Assembly (NCBI GenBank): GCA_027604505.1
Contig: JADIIX010000029.1
Span: 62,001 to 126,000, forward strand
Direction: 5' to 3'
From: Gonapodya sp. JEL0774
Lineage: Eukaryota > Monoblepharomycota > Monoblepharidomycetes > Monoblepharidales > Gonapodyaceae
DNA length: 64,000 bases
The notes below the pieces were generated by a model, which ran no database searches, had not been told where the DNA came from, and saw nothing but the letters and a program-made list of their open reading frames with translations. Made by a program: the position numbers and the translations under genes. How positions within the stretch are numbered: position 1 is the first letter of the stretch; each line of letters starts with the position of its first letter. Below are positions 23,984-35,696 of the stretch, piece by piece.

Positions 23984-26900
23984 TCAAGGCTCAGAGTACG
24001 TTGCAGTCGCGGTAATTGTGATGGGGCTTCCCACTTTGTTGGGGGGAGCGCTTACTTGGTTCATGGGGAAGAGCAACTTGGCCACCGGTGTAAAGTTGAA
24101 TTGGGAGACTTGGGCACTCGCGCTCGCGGAGTAAGTCTGCTCACATGGAGAAAAGATGATGTGCATCAGAGGAAACGACAGAACTCGGGTTCTTCCCTCA
24201 AGGCCACTCACTACGCCCCACATATCAAACATTGGACGCATGTCCTTTCCCACAATGAACGACGATACTTTGGATTGCATTGCGGGAAGAATAAGACACG
24301 CTGCAAACCTTCACTAAATTTCAATCACTTACCGATAACCAAATAGTCGTTTCCGGTTAGAGTGGCCGGGTAGGTGGTAAACGTGGAGAAACCGAAAGAA
24401 GCAGCGATACTTGGCGACCACAACTTAGAAGCAGCCTGGAAGTTTCGAAGGTTCAGATAGAGAAGAGAAATGATAGGCCACCCATCTCCCATGTTCTTGT
24501 TGTAGTATCTGTTGTACTCGACCAGTTGACGGTAAAACATGACGCGTTCATCGTTGTTGGCAGCGTAGGCAGGATCGGACCAAACAGCTGTGTAAGTAGA
24601 AGCAGACGCATTGCTACTCGCAGCAGCGCTCTTGAGAATGTTGAAGACTTTCAAGCCGGCTCCTTGGCGATCGATAATCTGCTTAATGAGACCGTCGGGC
24701 CCTGAGTTCCAGATGTAGTGCTTATGGACGGGGAAGACATTGTTCGAGACTTCCCCCGACATTCCGCTATACACTCTCAGGAGATCGGGCTGAATTCCGT
24801 GCCCAATCTCGTGTGTTTCACCCCAACCAAGTGGATCGAATGCCCAGTCCTGATCGTACGGATTTCCGGCGCACCCACTACCACAGTATGCATGTGAGTC
24901 CGCAATAACGTGCTGAGTTCCATCTTTGCGATGCTGTACACCATTGCAGTCCCAGCCGTTGGCATTGCAAAAGGCAACAGCTTCCTTCGAAAGAGCAAAT
25001 GTACCGGCAGCGGAATTGAAACCAGCAAGCTCGTAGGTGTCCTTGATCATGTCTAACGAGAGCAGTGATAAATCAGAGAAGAAATTGATGTGAAAACATG
25101 GATAAGTTCCAATCGCTCACTCACAGGTCCACGTGTACATCACGAGTTTCGTCAAGTTTCCACTGTAGGTTTTTTGTGACTGCTGGAACATATCCAGCTT
25201 GCTGTGAAGCACCAGAGCGTCTGTAACTATTCCGACCCAGTTTGTTGCGGTGGATTTTAGCTGGGCATCAAAAGCGGCGAGCTGCGCTGGGTCGTTTGCG
25301 TTTCTTATAACCGGATGTGTGGTGACCCCGTCGACGCGAACTGACACTGTCTGCGGACCCGATGTGGCGGCTCCAACATGGAAAAACAACATTCCACCGT
25401 AGGGGCTGGTGATGACAAGTTCCTGTCCATTTGAAAGGCTCGAAATAGGTGACGCGAGCAACGTGGGCCCTTTTTGAATCAGTTTGAGATGTGGCTGTTC
25501 TTGTTATGCAACATAGCGGAAGTATTTCAACTTACTATCCATACCCGTTGGTTCATTGAACACCCTGCAAGAAAAATTCAGCGATGGTGTTACGTTTGTT
25601 CATGCAATAACATGGAAGAATGCCTCGCATACCATGTGGTATCACGGAACATATTGATTTGAATGGTTAGAGGAGCAGTGCTCAGATCCAGTCTTTTTAG
25701 CGTCATCGACCTTCCAGGCATGACGTAAAGACCAGTCATATAATCGGTGGTCCCAGAAGATGGCACCGCCACATCCACTGTCGACGAAATGGTCGGAACC
25801 GAAGCCGGAATGACACCCGCATAGTTTCCGAGATTCTTGGCCACTGTGCTGTACTGCCGATGCATGTACGAAACCATGTCTGAAAAGTAGGCTCGGTACC
25901 AGGTTGCCCCATTCACTAACTTGCTCAGCGGGTACGTAATTTGTTCCCGATACTTATCACCGAGAAGAATGAGCAACCGTTCGAGTTGGTATTCACTCGA
26001 AGACCCGAAAATGTAGCGGTTGTTGGCATCGAGGTTCCGTATGATGGCACGGAGATTCTCTGCAGTGGTTCCGAATTCGGCCATGTACGTTGTGTCGGCA
26101 CTACAAACAACCCTTGAGATCCCTGTCAAAGTGCATTGTGTGAACTTTGACGTGAAATCGCCTTTTTCGAGACGGTTTACTAGAGTCATAATGGGGCCAA
26201 TGGGTCCAGCGGGGAGAAGTGTTGAGGGATCCCAATCGAGCAAGCCGTTCTGAGCATCAGATGCAAGTAGTGCGATGAGCAACGAATCTGTGTGGAAAGA
26301 AAGAACCAGGTTCACGCACCTGATCCCACCAATTGTTTGATGATGAGATCTGGAATAGTGCCAGCATGCGAGCGGCCAAGTCCGTAATAACCCAATCGTG
26401 ATGCAGATAGAGAACCGCAGTTCCACGGGCTCGAGCACTGATGACAGCTTGCTGGACAACATCGCCGTTATACGCGTTTGGGCCCTGCTGCGCTCCGATA
26501 ACCAGTAGATCCACGGTCCCCTGCAAGCACCCTGCCAGTGCGGCTCCGTCACACGCATTATCCGCCTGCGTAGCAGGATTCGTGGATACTCCGTTGATTG
26601 TCACGCCGGGGAAATTCTTCGCAAACCAGGTTCGAGTGGGCGCCTCGTAGTTCCAGTAGGAATCACTGCTTGGAATATGCGCAGTGACGATTTTGAGAGA
26701 TGTAGGAATGGTTGTGCTATTATTTTCAAAACGAAGGGGCGATTGTGCAAAATAGCGATTTCTTCAGTGGAACAAATTCATTACCTCTTGAGAAGCCATT
26801 TCACCGTGTTGAGCATAACTGAATCCATGGCAGCGTTTCCGGGCTTCCCGATAGGACTGAAGCCAAAGGCTGCGTAGCTAGAAGTACGTAATCGTAGTTT

Positions 26901-28275
26901 TGGTTCCTCGTTCACGGACAGATCTCGAGTTACCTCATCGCTCAAAATACACACCGAGAGCAGTCGGATCCGGTGCCAACAAAAGCGAGACCAACTCCCG
27001 TGGATGCGACATTCGTCTTGTAGGCCCAGTTAGCTTGCAAAATGGGCAGGGTTCTTGTGAGATCGAGCGAAGTGAGGAAGATTGAGGACTGAGCAGGATC
27101 CCAAGTAATTCCCTTCAACGAGTTCGCATTGGCGGTTCCATCTGCATTCAACCCGAAGATGGCTTGCTTGATGCTCGAGTATTCTGATTGCTGGCTAGAG
27201 ATATAACTCCTCGTCGCATCCAAGATGGTGGACACCGAAAGGGCGCTTGCATCTCCGCTTACAAGTGCAGCGGAGATGGCAGGGTCAAACGACACTCCTG
27301 ATGCAAGCAAGCCACTGGAGCAAGTCCCAACTGGCCCTGATCCTGCCAAGGGTGTTACGGAGAGAGTGGTGGACGATCTGATAGGAGTTGCTGTGGTGAA
27401 CTTTGTAGTGGTGACGGCAGCTGCAAGAGTGGTTTTTGTCAAGGTCGCTGTGGCAGTCTTTGTAGTTGTCACATCCGTGGTTGCTGTTTGTGTTACAGCT
27501 TTCGTGAGAGTTGAGGTGGGAGGGGTTGCTGTGATCGTGCGAGAAGCGGTCGACGTTACCGTATTTGCGGCGGTGGTGGTTGAGCCCACGCGAGTGGTTG
27601 TACGAGTCGCGGTGGCCGTACTTGTCCCAGTGGTGGTGGCACCGATACCGAGAGGAAACCCTAAATGGGAGCAAGAAACATAAATTACGCAAATCCCATC
27701 TCTAATCAGGAGTCGAAGTGTACGCACAGGTCTTGCAGAGCCAGGCAGTCCAATCTGCGTAGTCCTGAGCCGTCATCGCTGTGCCTGTGCGACGAAGCCA
27801 AAGGTTAAGCCGAGGTTGATCGACAATCGGGCAGGTTTCACAAATTTCAAGCGTACCGGCATTCTTCGCGGCATAGATTGTGTCACAACTGCGTGGCTGT
27901 GCACCGATTCCTGCGGGGAACCTTCCACACAAAATGGTTAAGTACGATCCAGAGGAAGTGATGGATTTTCATGCATAGCTGACCATGTCTTGCATTTCCA
28001 TGCCGTCCAGTCCAAATAGTCCTGATTGGTCAGTTTGGCTCCTGCGACACAGAAACGCGCTCATCCAGTTGCACAATGGAAAAACATAGTTGCACTCATC
28101 ACTCACCAGAAAGGTAGGCTGCATAAATAGTATCGCAAGTTCGGGTTTGACGCTTGAGCCTCATGATGAAGCCATTTCCGTCGGCTACAGCGGCCTCTTG
28201 CACGTCAGCAGACACTACTAGCTGTGTCAACGATGCAACCCAGAGAGTCCCTATGGCGGCTAGGAGAAGCCTCAT
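23984..28275 (-). CDS. Secreted M60-like zinc metallopeptidase with two LysM-like Cys modules and a Thr-rich linker
   Basis: M60 peptidases are gluzincins that attack glycoproteins such as mucins. The chosen ATG (28273-28275) starts a signal peptide, MRLLLAAIGTLWVASLTQLV. Two similar Cys modules follow, each with TCDTIYAA or SCDTIYAA, then T-x-QDYxDWTAWxCKT. Both are interrupted by an intron at the same place after the SG or AG, and are joined by FPxGIGA. They resemble degenerate fungal LysM chitin-binding modules. A linker of nearly pure Thr/Ala/Val/Ser (27360-27650) should be heavily O-glycosylated. Several exons of an ImpA-like N-terminal region follow (YAAFGFSPIGKPGNAAMDSV, ARGTAVLYLHHDWV). 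Then come GLYVMPGRSMTLKRLDLS and the catalytic stretch WGETHEIGHGIQPDL, with HEIGH at 24799-24813. The C-terminal exon ends TATATYSEP at 23984. About ten introns; borders approximate. Likely acts on host, prey or cell-wall glycoproteins. Confidence 0.82.
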
Positions 28276-28895
28276 TGATAACGCTCTGATGGTACGTGAA
28301 AATTTGGAAGTATCGATGGTGTTGCGGTGTGGCAGAGCCATATTTCACACATCCACACTCGCAATCCCGAGAGACCGCGAGGGAAGGTCGACACAAGAAC
28401 GATCTCCTAAAGCAGCGGGCGTATGATTATGAATCAATCGGCTTTAGCCAGATTCGGAGTTCAGGAGCAGAATAGAGAATCGTCAAAGAAAGCCTCGAAG
28501 TCCTGAGTATTCCGCCATTCATTCATTTACCTTTGACCGCTCATCGAATCCTCAATCCTCAGGACTCTCCCTCCAAAAGCCAAGCGGCAAAGCCCTACAA
28601 ATGCCATACTATTATAATGCAGTGTTTCTTCTTATGATTTAGATACGAATGTTCGAGTAATATGGTGTACAATTGCACAGAGTCTCGCTCCCAGTCTTGA
28701 CTGCAGTTGAAACACACTCTCTCAATTTACATTTGTAGAAGACGTTTTCATTGTTACGTTGCAAGTTCATTTGAAGAAACAAAGAAAGAAAAGAAAGTAG
28801 AAGCCAACATCGAGCCCTGGAGTGTTTTCGCGGCCCTCCTTCACCGCAAACCCGCTCCCCCCTTGTTCCCACACCACACCAAACCAATACCCCCT
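28276..28895. other. Intergenic: promoter of the M60 gene and 3' end of the helicase
   Basis: Both flanking genes are on the minus strand. The 620 bp contain the upstream region of the secreted peptidase and the terminator side of the helicase gene. No coding exon is visible. Confidence 0.5.
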
Positions 28896-31800
28896 TTACG
28901 ATCCCCACCCCGGTACAGCACCAGATCCGTTGCCTCCCGCACCCCACCCTGATACACCCCCCGCAGCAGTATCGTTACCTCTGGCGCCCCACCCAGATAT
29001 TCCACCCCCCACAGCGGTTTCGGTTCCTCCCGTACCCCACCCCGAACCACCCCGGCCCACAGCAGTATTATTACCAGCGTGCTCCTCATGCATGACCGTG
29101 GGTTTCCCATTATCTGCGGACTGGCCCCACCCACCCCTTCCACCATGTGGTTCCCCTTCCTGCTGCTGTCCGGCTCCCCAAGCTCCACCTGCACTACTGC
29201 CCCAGCCGCCACTGGTATTCCCCCACCCACCACCTCCACCAGTGCCGGCATTGCCGACGGTATTTGAGTCGATGTTTTCATGCTCACCCCCGTTTTGGGT
29301 ATCAGGAAGGCGAGACGAGGTGAAGTCCCGCTCTCCGTACCGACCCCTAAGCAAATACCAGCAGCGTGATCAGCCAACGCAACCAAAAAAAGAGATCGGA
29401 CCCAATAATACATAACACGAGTCGAAACAATGTTCTGACCACGTTCGCGAGATTTTAGAACTCACTCTCTCAAAGCCTCCCTCGCCTCCTTCCAAGCACC
29501 CTCTTCTGGTTCCTCGAGAAGATATTCAGCGTCGATGGTGGACATGCCAACGGCGGTTTGGTTACTGTGAATTACAGGTACACCAATGAACATATTAACC
29601 TGTTTGTACATCTCGTATGCAACGACAATTGTGCAAAACTCACCCATCAGTCCCTTCCACGGCCTGGGGTTTCCACCTTTCCCAGAATTCCGGTACTTCT
29701 TGCCCCATCTCCGCGAGCAGTTTTGCAACCTTTTCGGTGCACTCGTCGCTGACTCTGTCGTTCCAAAAGCTGGTCGCAAAACCCTCTCTGCCCACCCGAC
29801 CCGTACGGCCAATACGGTGGATATACTCCTCAAACGTCTTCGGAAAATCAAAGTTAATGATATGGATCACGTTGGGGATGTCTAAAAGGAATGCGGTGTT
29901 GGGACATAAGACCATTCGTTCGAAAGGTTCACCGTTCCCCCACAGCCATGTCCCTCGTACAGCAAATTTTCGACAGAACGTACCTAATCCTCTTTCTGCT
30001 ACGCCCGTTGCGACCATAATGGGACATTTATTGGATCTGAAGGCTTGCAATGCGTCTTCTCGCTCGAGCTGGGTGCGTTCACTGTGATAACTCGTCACAG
30101 GCAGGTCCCGGGTAAAGAGATAGTTGTCCAGTGTATCGCACATACTGCGCGAGTCTAATTAGTCGTGAAATTTTGGGGGAGATGGTGTGAGAACATGGGG
30201 AAAGATCTCCAAGAACGAGGCCCTGATATTGAAACCCACCGACGAAAATAAGTGTAAGACCAACCTTGGTATCTTCTGAGCTAAGCAAATTGACAAGGGC
30301 GTCGAGCTTGTCGCGTTGCCCCTCGACTTGTATGATTTTTTGGTTGATCTCTTTCGGAACAAGGCCGACTTTACCAACCTTTGAGGAGAATGAAAAGCAT
30401 GAAAAGCAAAGGATCAGCCAGTCCCACGTACAGCAAGTAGCTTCTGTGGTGACAAAGACATATGTCACCAAATTCTCACCGTAATGTACATGGGCTCACT
30501 TAACCACCGTCTCGCCAGCGCCCTCATATCTCTCGGGAAGGTCGCGGAAAACATACTGGTCTGCCTCTCCACCGCATCGGGCATTCCGTACTCCGAAATC
30601 AACCTTTCCACCTCGGGAGCGAAACCGCGATCAAACAAGCGGTCGGCCTCGTCGATGACCAGCATGAGAACCTTGTCGAGACGAATTATGCGCTTGTCGC
30701 AGAAGTCGAACATGCGACCTGGTGTGCCTATGAGTATGTCACAACCACGCTCGAGTTCATTTCGTTGGGTACGGGAGTTACCTGGTTGTGGAAGTTGGTG
30801 AAATTGGTTCTCACGTTTGATGCACAATTCAAATGTACCCACCCATGCCCCCGTAGATGACTCCGGGTCTGATGAACGTCCTGTAGCAGAATCTTCTTGC
30901 ATCGTCGAAAATTTGACAAGCGAGCTCTCGTGTAGGAGCGATGATGACCGCTCTTGGAGCCGCGCTGGGAGAGTGGAAATGGAAATTCGTTTTGCTTTAC
31001 TTGCCAGTACGTCGCCCGATAATCAAAACCAGTTACTTCGTGCAGATACGTACGTTGCGACTTTCTGCCACTCCTCCTTTATCACCTTTGCCGGACCCTC
31101 TTCCAACAACCTTTGCACTATGGGGATCATGTACGCAGCAGTTTTCCCACTTCCAGTTTGGGCACATGCCATGAGACTGAAGCCTTCGGAGATTATGGGT
31201 ATCGTATGGCGTTGAATTGGGGTAGGATCTGCGAATTTACACAGCTTGATGTTTTCCTGCAGAACCGAGTCCATCTCTAGGTCGGAGAACTGGTCCAAGG
31301 CAGTGAAACGTAGTTCAAGAGACGACAAGCGGAGTCAATCCATTGCAGTAGTTTGAGAATACTGAATACCACACTCACAGTTTTGATCGCAGCAGGAATA
31401 GGTGTATCTTTGTGAGCTGCTCGTACTTCCACCTGAATATGACCATAGTTCTCGAAATCAATTCCCCGGAGACGCTGGTCCTGGTATAGCTCTAAACCAA
31501 TTTTTGAGTCTCAGTGAAATGGTCTGAGTTTGCGTATTGATCATGCTCACCTTCCTCGATGGTTTCATTGCGCTCCCCATAACGCTCGCCTTCAGCAACG
31601 TCCCAGCGATCCTTCCTTTACATTTATAAAAGAAAAGCAAGCAGCATATTCTAGAATACTTTTCCTCAGAATCAATTCTGAAACCTGAAGCGGCACTCAC
31701 TTTGAGAACCAGTGCGGCTCTGTGTACTCTTTAGCAATCCCCATATCGACCAACTGAGGTCCTGGCCTGAGAGGTGTCTCCCCGAAGGAATCTCCCGGAG

Positions 31801-34141
31801 GATCTTCACTTGCGTGCTCAATACCGATCATGCCACCGGCACCGTTCGTCGCCAAATTGTCACTACTCCGTATGTCGCCTGGAGAAGTACCAGGAACTTC
31901 GGGAACTTCGGTATGAGACGGCGCCTCTCCCCATCCAGTCACTTGATCACCGTCTGATGCATGTCGACTTCGCACTTGACGTCCCGCTTCTTCACCCCGT
32001 TGCGAAGTGGCGGGCGTGGACTCCAGAGGATCCCATCCACCGGACGAATGCACGGCGGCAGAAGGTTCGGGTCGTGAAGAAGGTGACGCCCAACCTGTTG
32101 GCTGAACGTCCCTCTCTGTGCGGGCTGTACGAGTCGGAGGAGTGGTGGGTTGGTCCCAGCCAGACGGCTCAGTTCCACGACCGACGCGGGACATTTCATC
32201 GACGCCCTCCCATTGCGATCTGCCACCTACAAAATGCGTTTCAGGTTCCACCCTCTCTTGCTGCCGAGTAGGAAAAGTCAGTGGCTGTCCCCAACCGCCG
32301 TACCTGGGAGGAGTGGACTCGGCCGCTTTACGTTGACCGTATCCAGAAGAAACTGCAGAAGCTAAGAACGACAATAAGTTTTTCTTCCCCGTCCTGGTGC
32401 AATAAAAGAAAATTGCAGTGCTTACCGGAGTGGCTATCTGTGTTTTGCTTTGCCAGCGGTCTTTCAGGACCCGTGTCCTCCCAACCTACCCTCGGTCTCG
32501 TGGGCCAGTCTGTGTTCGGCGCTCTGCCATCACCCCAATCTTCACGTTCTTCCCTTCCGACCGGTACATCGGCACCGCTCCTCTCCCCGTACCCGTACAA
32601 GCCCGGCTGACTCTGTGGAGATCTGCGACGCTCATCCGTGGGGTCATCCCATCCGGTGGCTCCTCTGACAGCTCTTGTGTTGCTCTCCGCCAATCCTCTG
32701 CGCTCTGGTGCGATCGGCACCATCCGAGACTGTTGATCGGGAGTCGCTCCCGCGTCGTGATCTCTCCAAGCGCTTCGAGGAGGTAGGTCACGATCAGTTG
32801 GCCTGCTGACTTCTCTCGACACATAAGGGGACTCCTCCTCGAAATAGCGGCGCTGTTGGGGTTGCTCGAGCGGGCGGACCCGACGAAGGTTGTCGTTGTT
32901 GTTGATATTCAACGGATGACCTGGCGCCCGTCTTGGGACGGTTGATTTATCTCGAGGATCCGCAGTCAAGCCCGCTCTCTGATTGGCTGTGCGCGAGTCG
33001 TGGGATCCAAGATGATCGTCGTCGTATCGTGATGTCCTGGGTGCAGGGAGATCCTCAGGCGACACCTGCTGTGCAGGGTGATTTCGCACGGTGCGGAGTG
33101 GCCCTTCCATCGGAGCATAGAAGCGACTCGGACCAGGTTGAATGGTACTTCTATCTCGAACGGCCGGTTTCAAATCGTTTTCTGTGGAGGACTTGGATTC
33201 TGCTGTCATCTCCCCCGGATCTCGTGTTTCGCCGGTGTTCTCGGGTATCCTTTGATACCTTCGCATCTCTTCAGCGGTGTAGCGAGGACCAGATCCTTGC
33301 CGTCTGGTCTCGATTGACTCTTCCATCAGAGTATCTTGCGGAGCACCGGATCGAGACATGGGTGCGCCTAGTGTGCGATCCGGGCCGAAAAGATCGTTGA
33401 GACTGGTAGATCAACGGGGGAAGACGGGGAGTTGAGAACGACTCACGATTGCTCATTTGTGTGTAGCGATCATCACGAACTCCACCTGTCCCATATCGCT
33501 GCGGAGGTGGATACTGATCTTCAGAGTCGCGATGCATGGTTGGACTCAGATTTGGGGCTTGCGCGATGGCGCGACTGTAACTTTCCCTTCCTGTAGCTCC
33601 ACGATCTGCCAGATAGGTCGGTGCGGGAGGAGAATGCTGGTCTTCTCCATCCCACCCACCGCGGGGTTGTGGAGGCGGCCCCGGCACCAGAGTGTTTCTC
33701 GCCACCACCGGGGCACTTGAATCACGACCCTTTGCAGGAAAACGACCTTGATCGTCATAAAAACGCTGCTGCGGCTGAATTGAATGATCCATAGCCCCTC
33801 GGTTGTTCGGTGGTACAGCTTGTGGTGCGGCAGGTGGGGGGCGTGGAGGTGCCTGAGCTGGCGGCTTGGCGGGGTGATAGGCCGGCTCCGGATCGAGATG
33901 GACGTCCCTACCCTGTTTCCGCATAGATTCTTGGAATCGCTCTGCTCCTTTTGACGGGTAGGGAAACTCTACCCTCGGTGCTCTTCTTGTAGGCTGATCA
34001 GCTGATATCGCGAATGATAGCGAAGTGAGAGTTCCCACAGGATTGCAAAAACATTATTAGTGTTGCCTTACAGTCGGGCGACTCGTCCAAGTGAGAGGAT
34101 AGACCTCCGTATTGTGGGGGACCGGGTGGACGACTCGACAT
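28896..34141 (-). CDS. DEAD-box RNA helicase (Ded1/DDX3-Vasa group) with GW/WG-rich tails
   Basis: DEAD-box helicases remodel RNA and RNPs using ATP. The ATG at 34139-34141 starts [13 protein letters not shown]. The ~700-residue N-terminal region is Pro/Arg/Glu-rich and punctuated by Trp motifs (GGWDG, TGWDD, DWGDG, VGWED, GGWGQ, SGWDQ, TGWAS, GGWDP, TGWGE). EPHWFSK, then [15 protein letters not shown], lead into the core. The Q motif is [11 protein letters not shown], motif I AQTGSGKT, motif Ib/[10 protein letters not shown], motif [11 protein letters not shown], motif III FSAT, then a second RecA domain with [19 protein letters not shown] and motif [10 protein letters not shown]. Motif V reads ATGVAERGL instead of the usual ATDVAARGLD, split by an intron. 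The last exon (28896-29354) is Gly-rich with eight WG/GW motifs and ends PGWGS. WG/GW spacing in both tails recalls Argonaute-hook proteins. Introns number about ten. Confidence 0.9.
28899..29250 (-). repeat. Glycine-tryptophan (GWG) repeat region in helicase C-terminus
   Basis: On the minus strand this exon encodes GGWGN, GGWGS, GAWGA, GGWGQ, SGWGT, SGWGA (twice) and PGWGS. The GGWG units sit on degenerate repeats of about 17-20 residues. Imperfect DNA repeats underlie the later units (for example the similar ACCCCACCCNGA-type strings near 28940, 28990 and 29040). Confidence 0.8.
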
Positions 34142-35696
34142 GCTGGCAGCAGTGTACTAGTACAACGAAGTGGGAACAAAGTACACTCTGAGGCTGATCA
34201 CACGAAAGATCAATGATTAAAGGAATTTGACTCGAAAAATCGAAAGAGAAAGACGAGAAATTACGAAATTGGTTTCCGCAGATTGCGATGCAGGATGAGG
34301 GACATGAGTGTACATCGCAAAGGACGAAACCAGCGCTCACCAGGTGTCCAGACAAACTGCCGCTACTGGATTTCTCGAGCTGAAAGAAGGTCCCAAGGAA
34401 AGGGCGACTTGGGAAGGATTTGCGACAGAAAAACGTGGCGAGCGGAGGGAATGAAAGGGGAACGAGGCGATGACGTGAGGTTGTCGCGGTCATGCGAGCA
34501 GGGCAGCGGGGGCCATCTCACCTGGAGCGTTTCGTTACGGTCGAGGTATCGGTCGGTCTTACGTTGGAGCGAGAGCTTTTTCCTGTGGAACTGGGGTTGG
34601 AGAAAATTTTTCTTTTGTTTTCTTCTATTACTTCCCCGGCGGATGTCACGTGAAGTCGTTGCCACACACGGTGATTTATTAATTCTCACATCTGAACACA
34701 ACTACATGTGTATGTACATACATCAAATCAAATGTTCGAGCGTCCAAACGTGGAAAACCTTCTCGCTGTTTGGATGGGCAATTCAATGGTTACTAGTCAG
34801 CTTGACGTGTACCGTGCCATCCCGCCCTTGCGCTTGTATCAACAAAAAAGAATGACAGAACGCAGTTGATGTTGATCCGTCGATGAACAAGGCGTACGGT
34901 GCAACCGCTGAGAACACCTAGGGGGTGGTTTGGGGTTGTGTGGTTTTAGCCGCCACGGGTTCATTGAGGATAGAACAAGCTCAAATACATTCCGCCTATA
35001 TTCCCAATCGATGTCCCAATAAACTTCTGGGTAGACTCGCGACCATTGCCTTCTTTTCATGACGGAACGGCGGCATATCTGGACAGGGGCCGATCGACCT
35101 GGACAACAGTCACATTAACGCAATTTTACTTGTTGTAAATAGTGGTGGTGATCAGCAAGCCCATGCTTCACTTCCTTGTCGCTGTGTGGTTCCTTCTGCA
35201 CGCGACTGCCTCACGAAATAGTTCCGCCAGAGCCAATATAATGACAGTCTTGGATGAATCCGGGAAACAAAGCTAGTTAGATGATGTAGACCATCTCCAT
35301 GACACCTGCCAATTCCGACCCTGCAGTGTTTCAATCGACTGGACCTTTACTCGATGCTGCTAGCAACGACCAAACGTTTTACCCAGCGCCCACATACTCT
35401 TTCTCCGTATCATATTCCGCGACATCCTTCATTGTAATTGTTTGTACGTAAAACCCTGGCATTTTGAGCATTACAAACTGCCCTGCTGGTACGTGCTACC
35501 GCGCTGCCGCGGGCATGACATTAAAGGGGACGTCATATTGGTGTTCCTTGGTGGATGCGATTTGATTAGATTGTGGTGGGAAAGTGAGAGCGACAAGTTT
35601 TCTGAATGGGGGGGAGGCGGGAGTACCTGTTGACACGGTGACCCACAGGGAGGGGTGTGTGATTGATTTATTTTTGGTTTTCCAGCAGCTTAGTGC
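34142..35696. other. Intergenic between divergent genes
   Basis: This 1.55 kb stretch lies between the helicase start (leftward) and the USP30-like gene (rightward). Short open frames occur on both strands (for example near 34840-35060), but none has both a credible start and a recognisable protein. I see no RNA gene. Confidence 0.45.
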
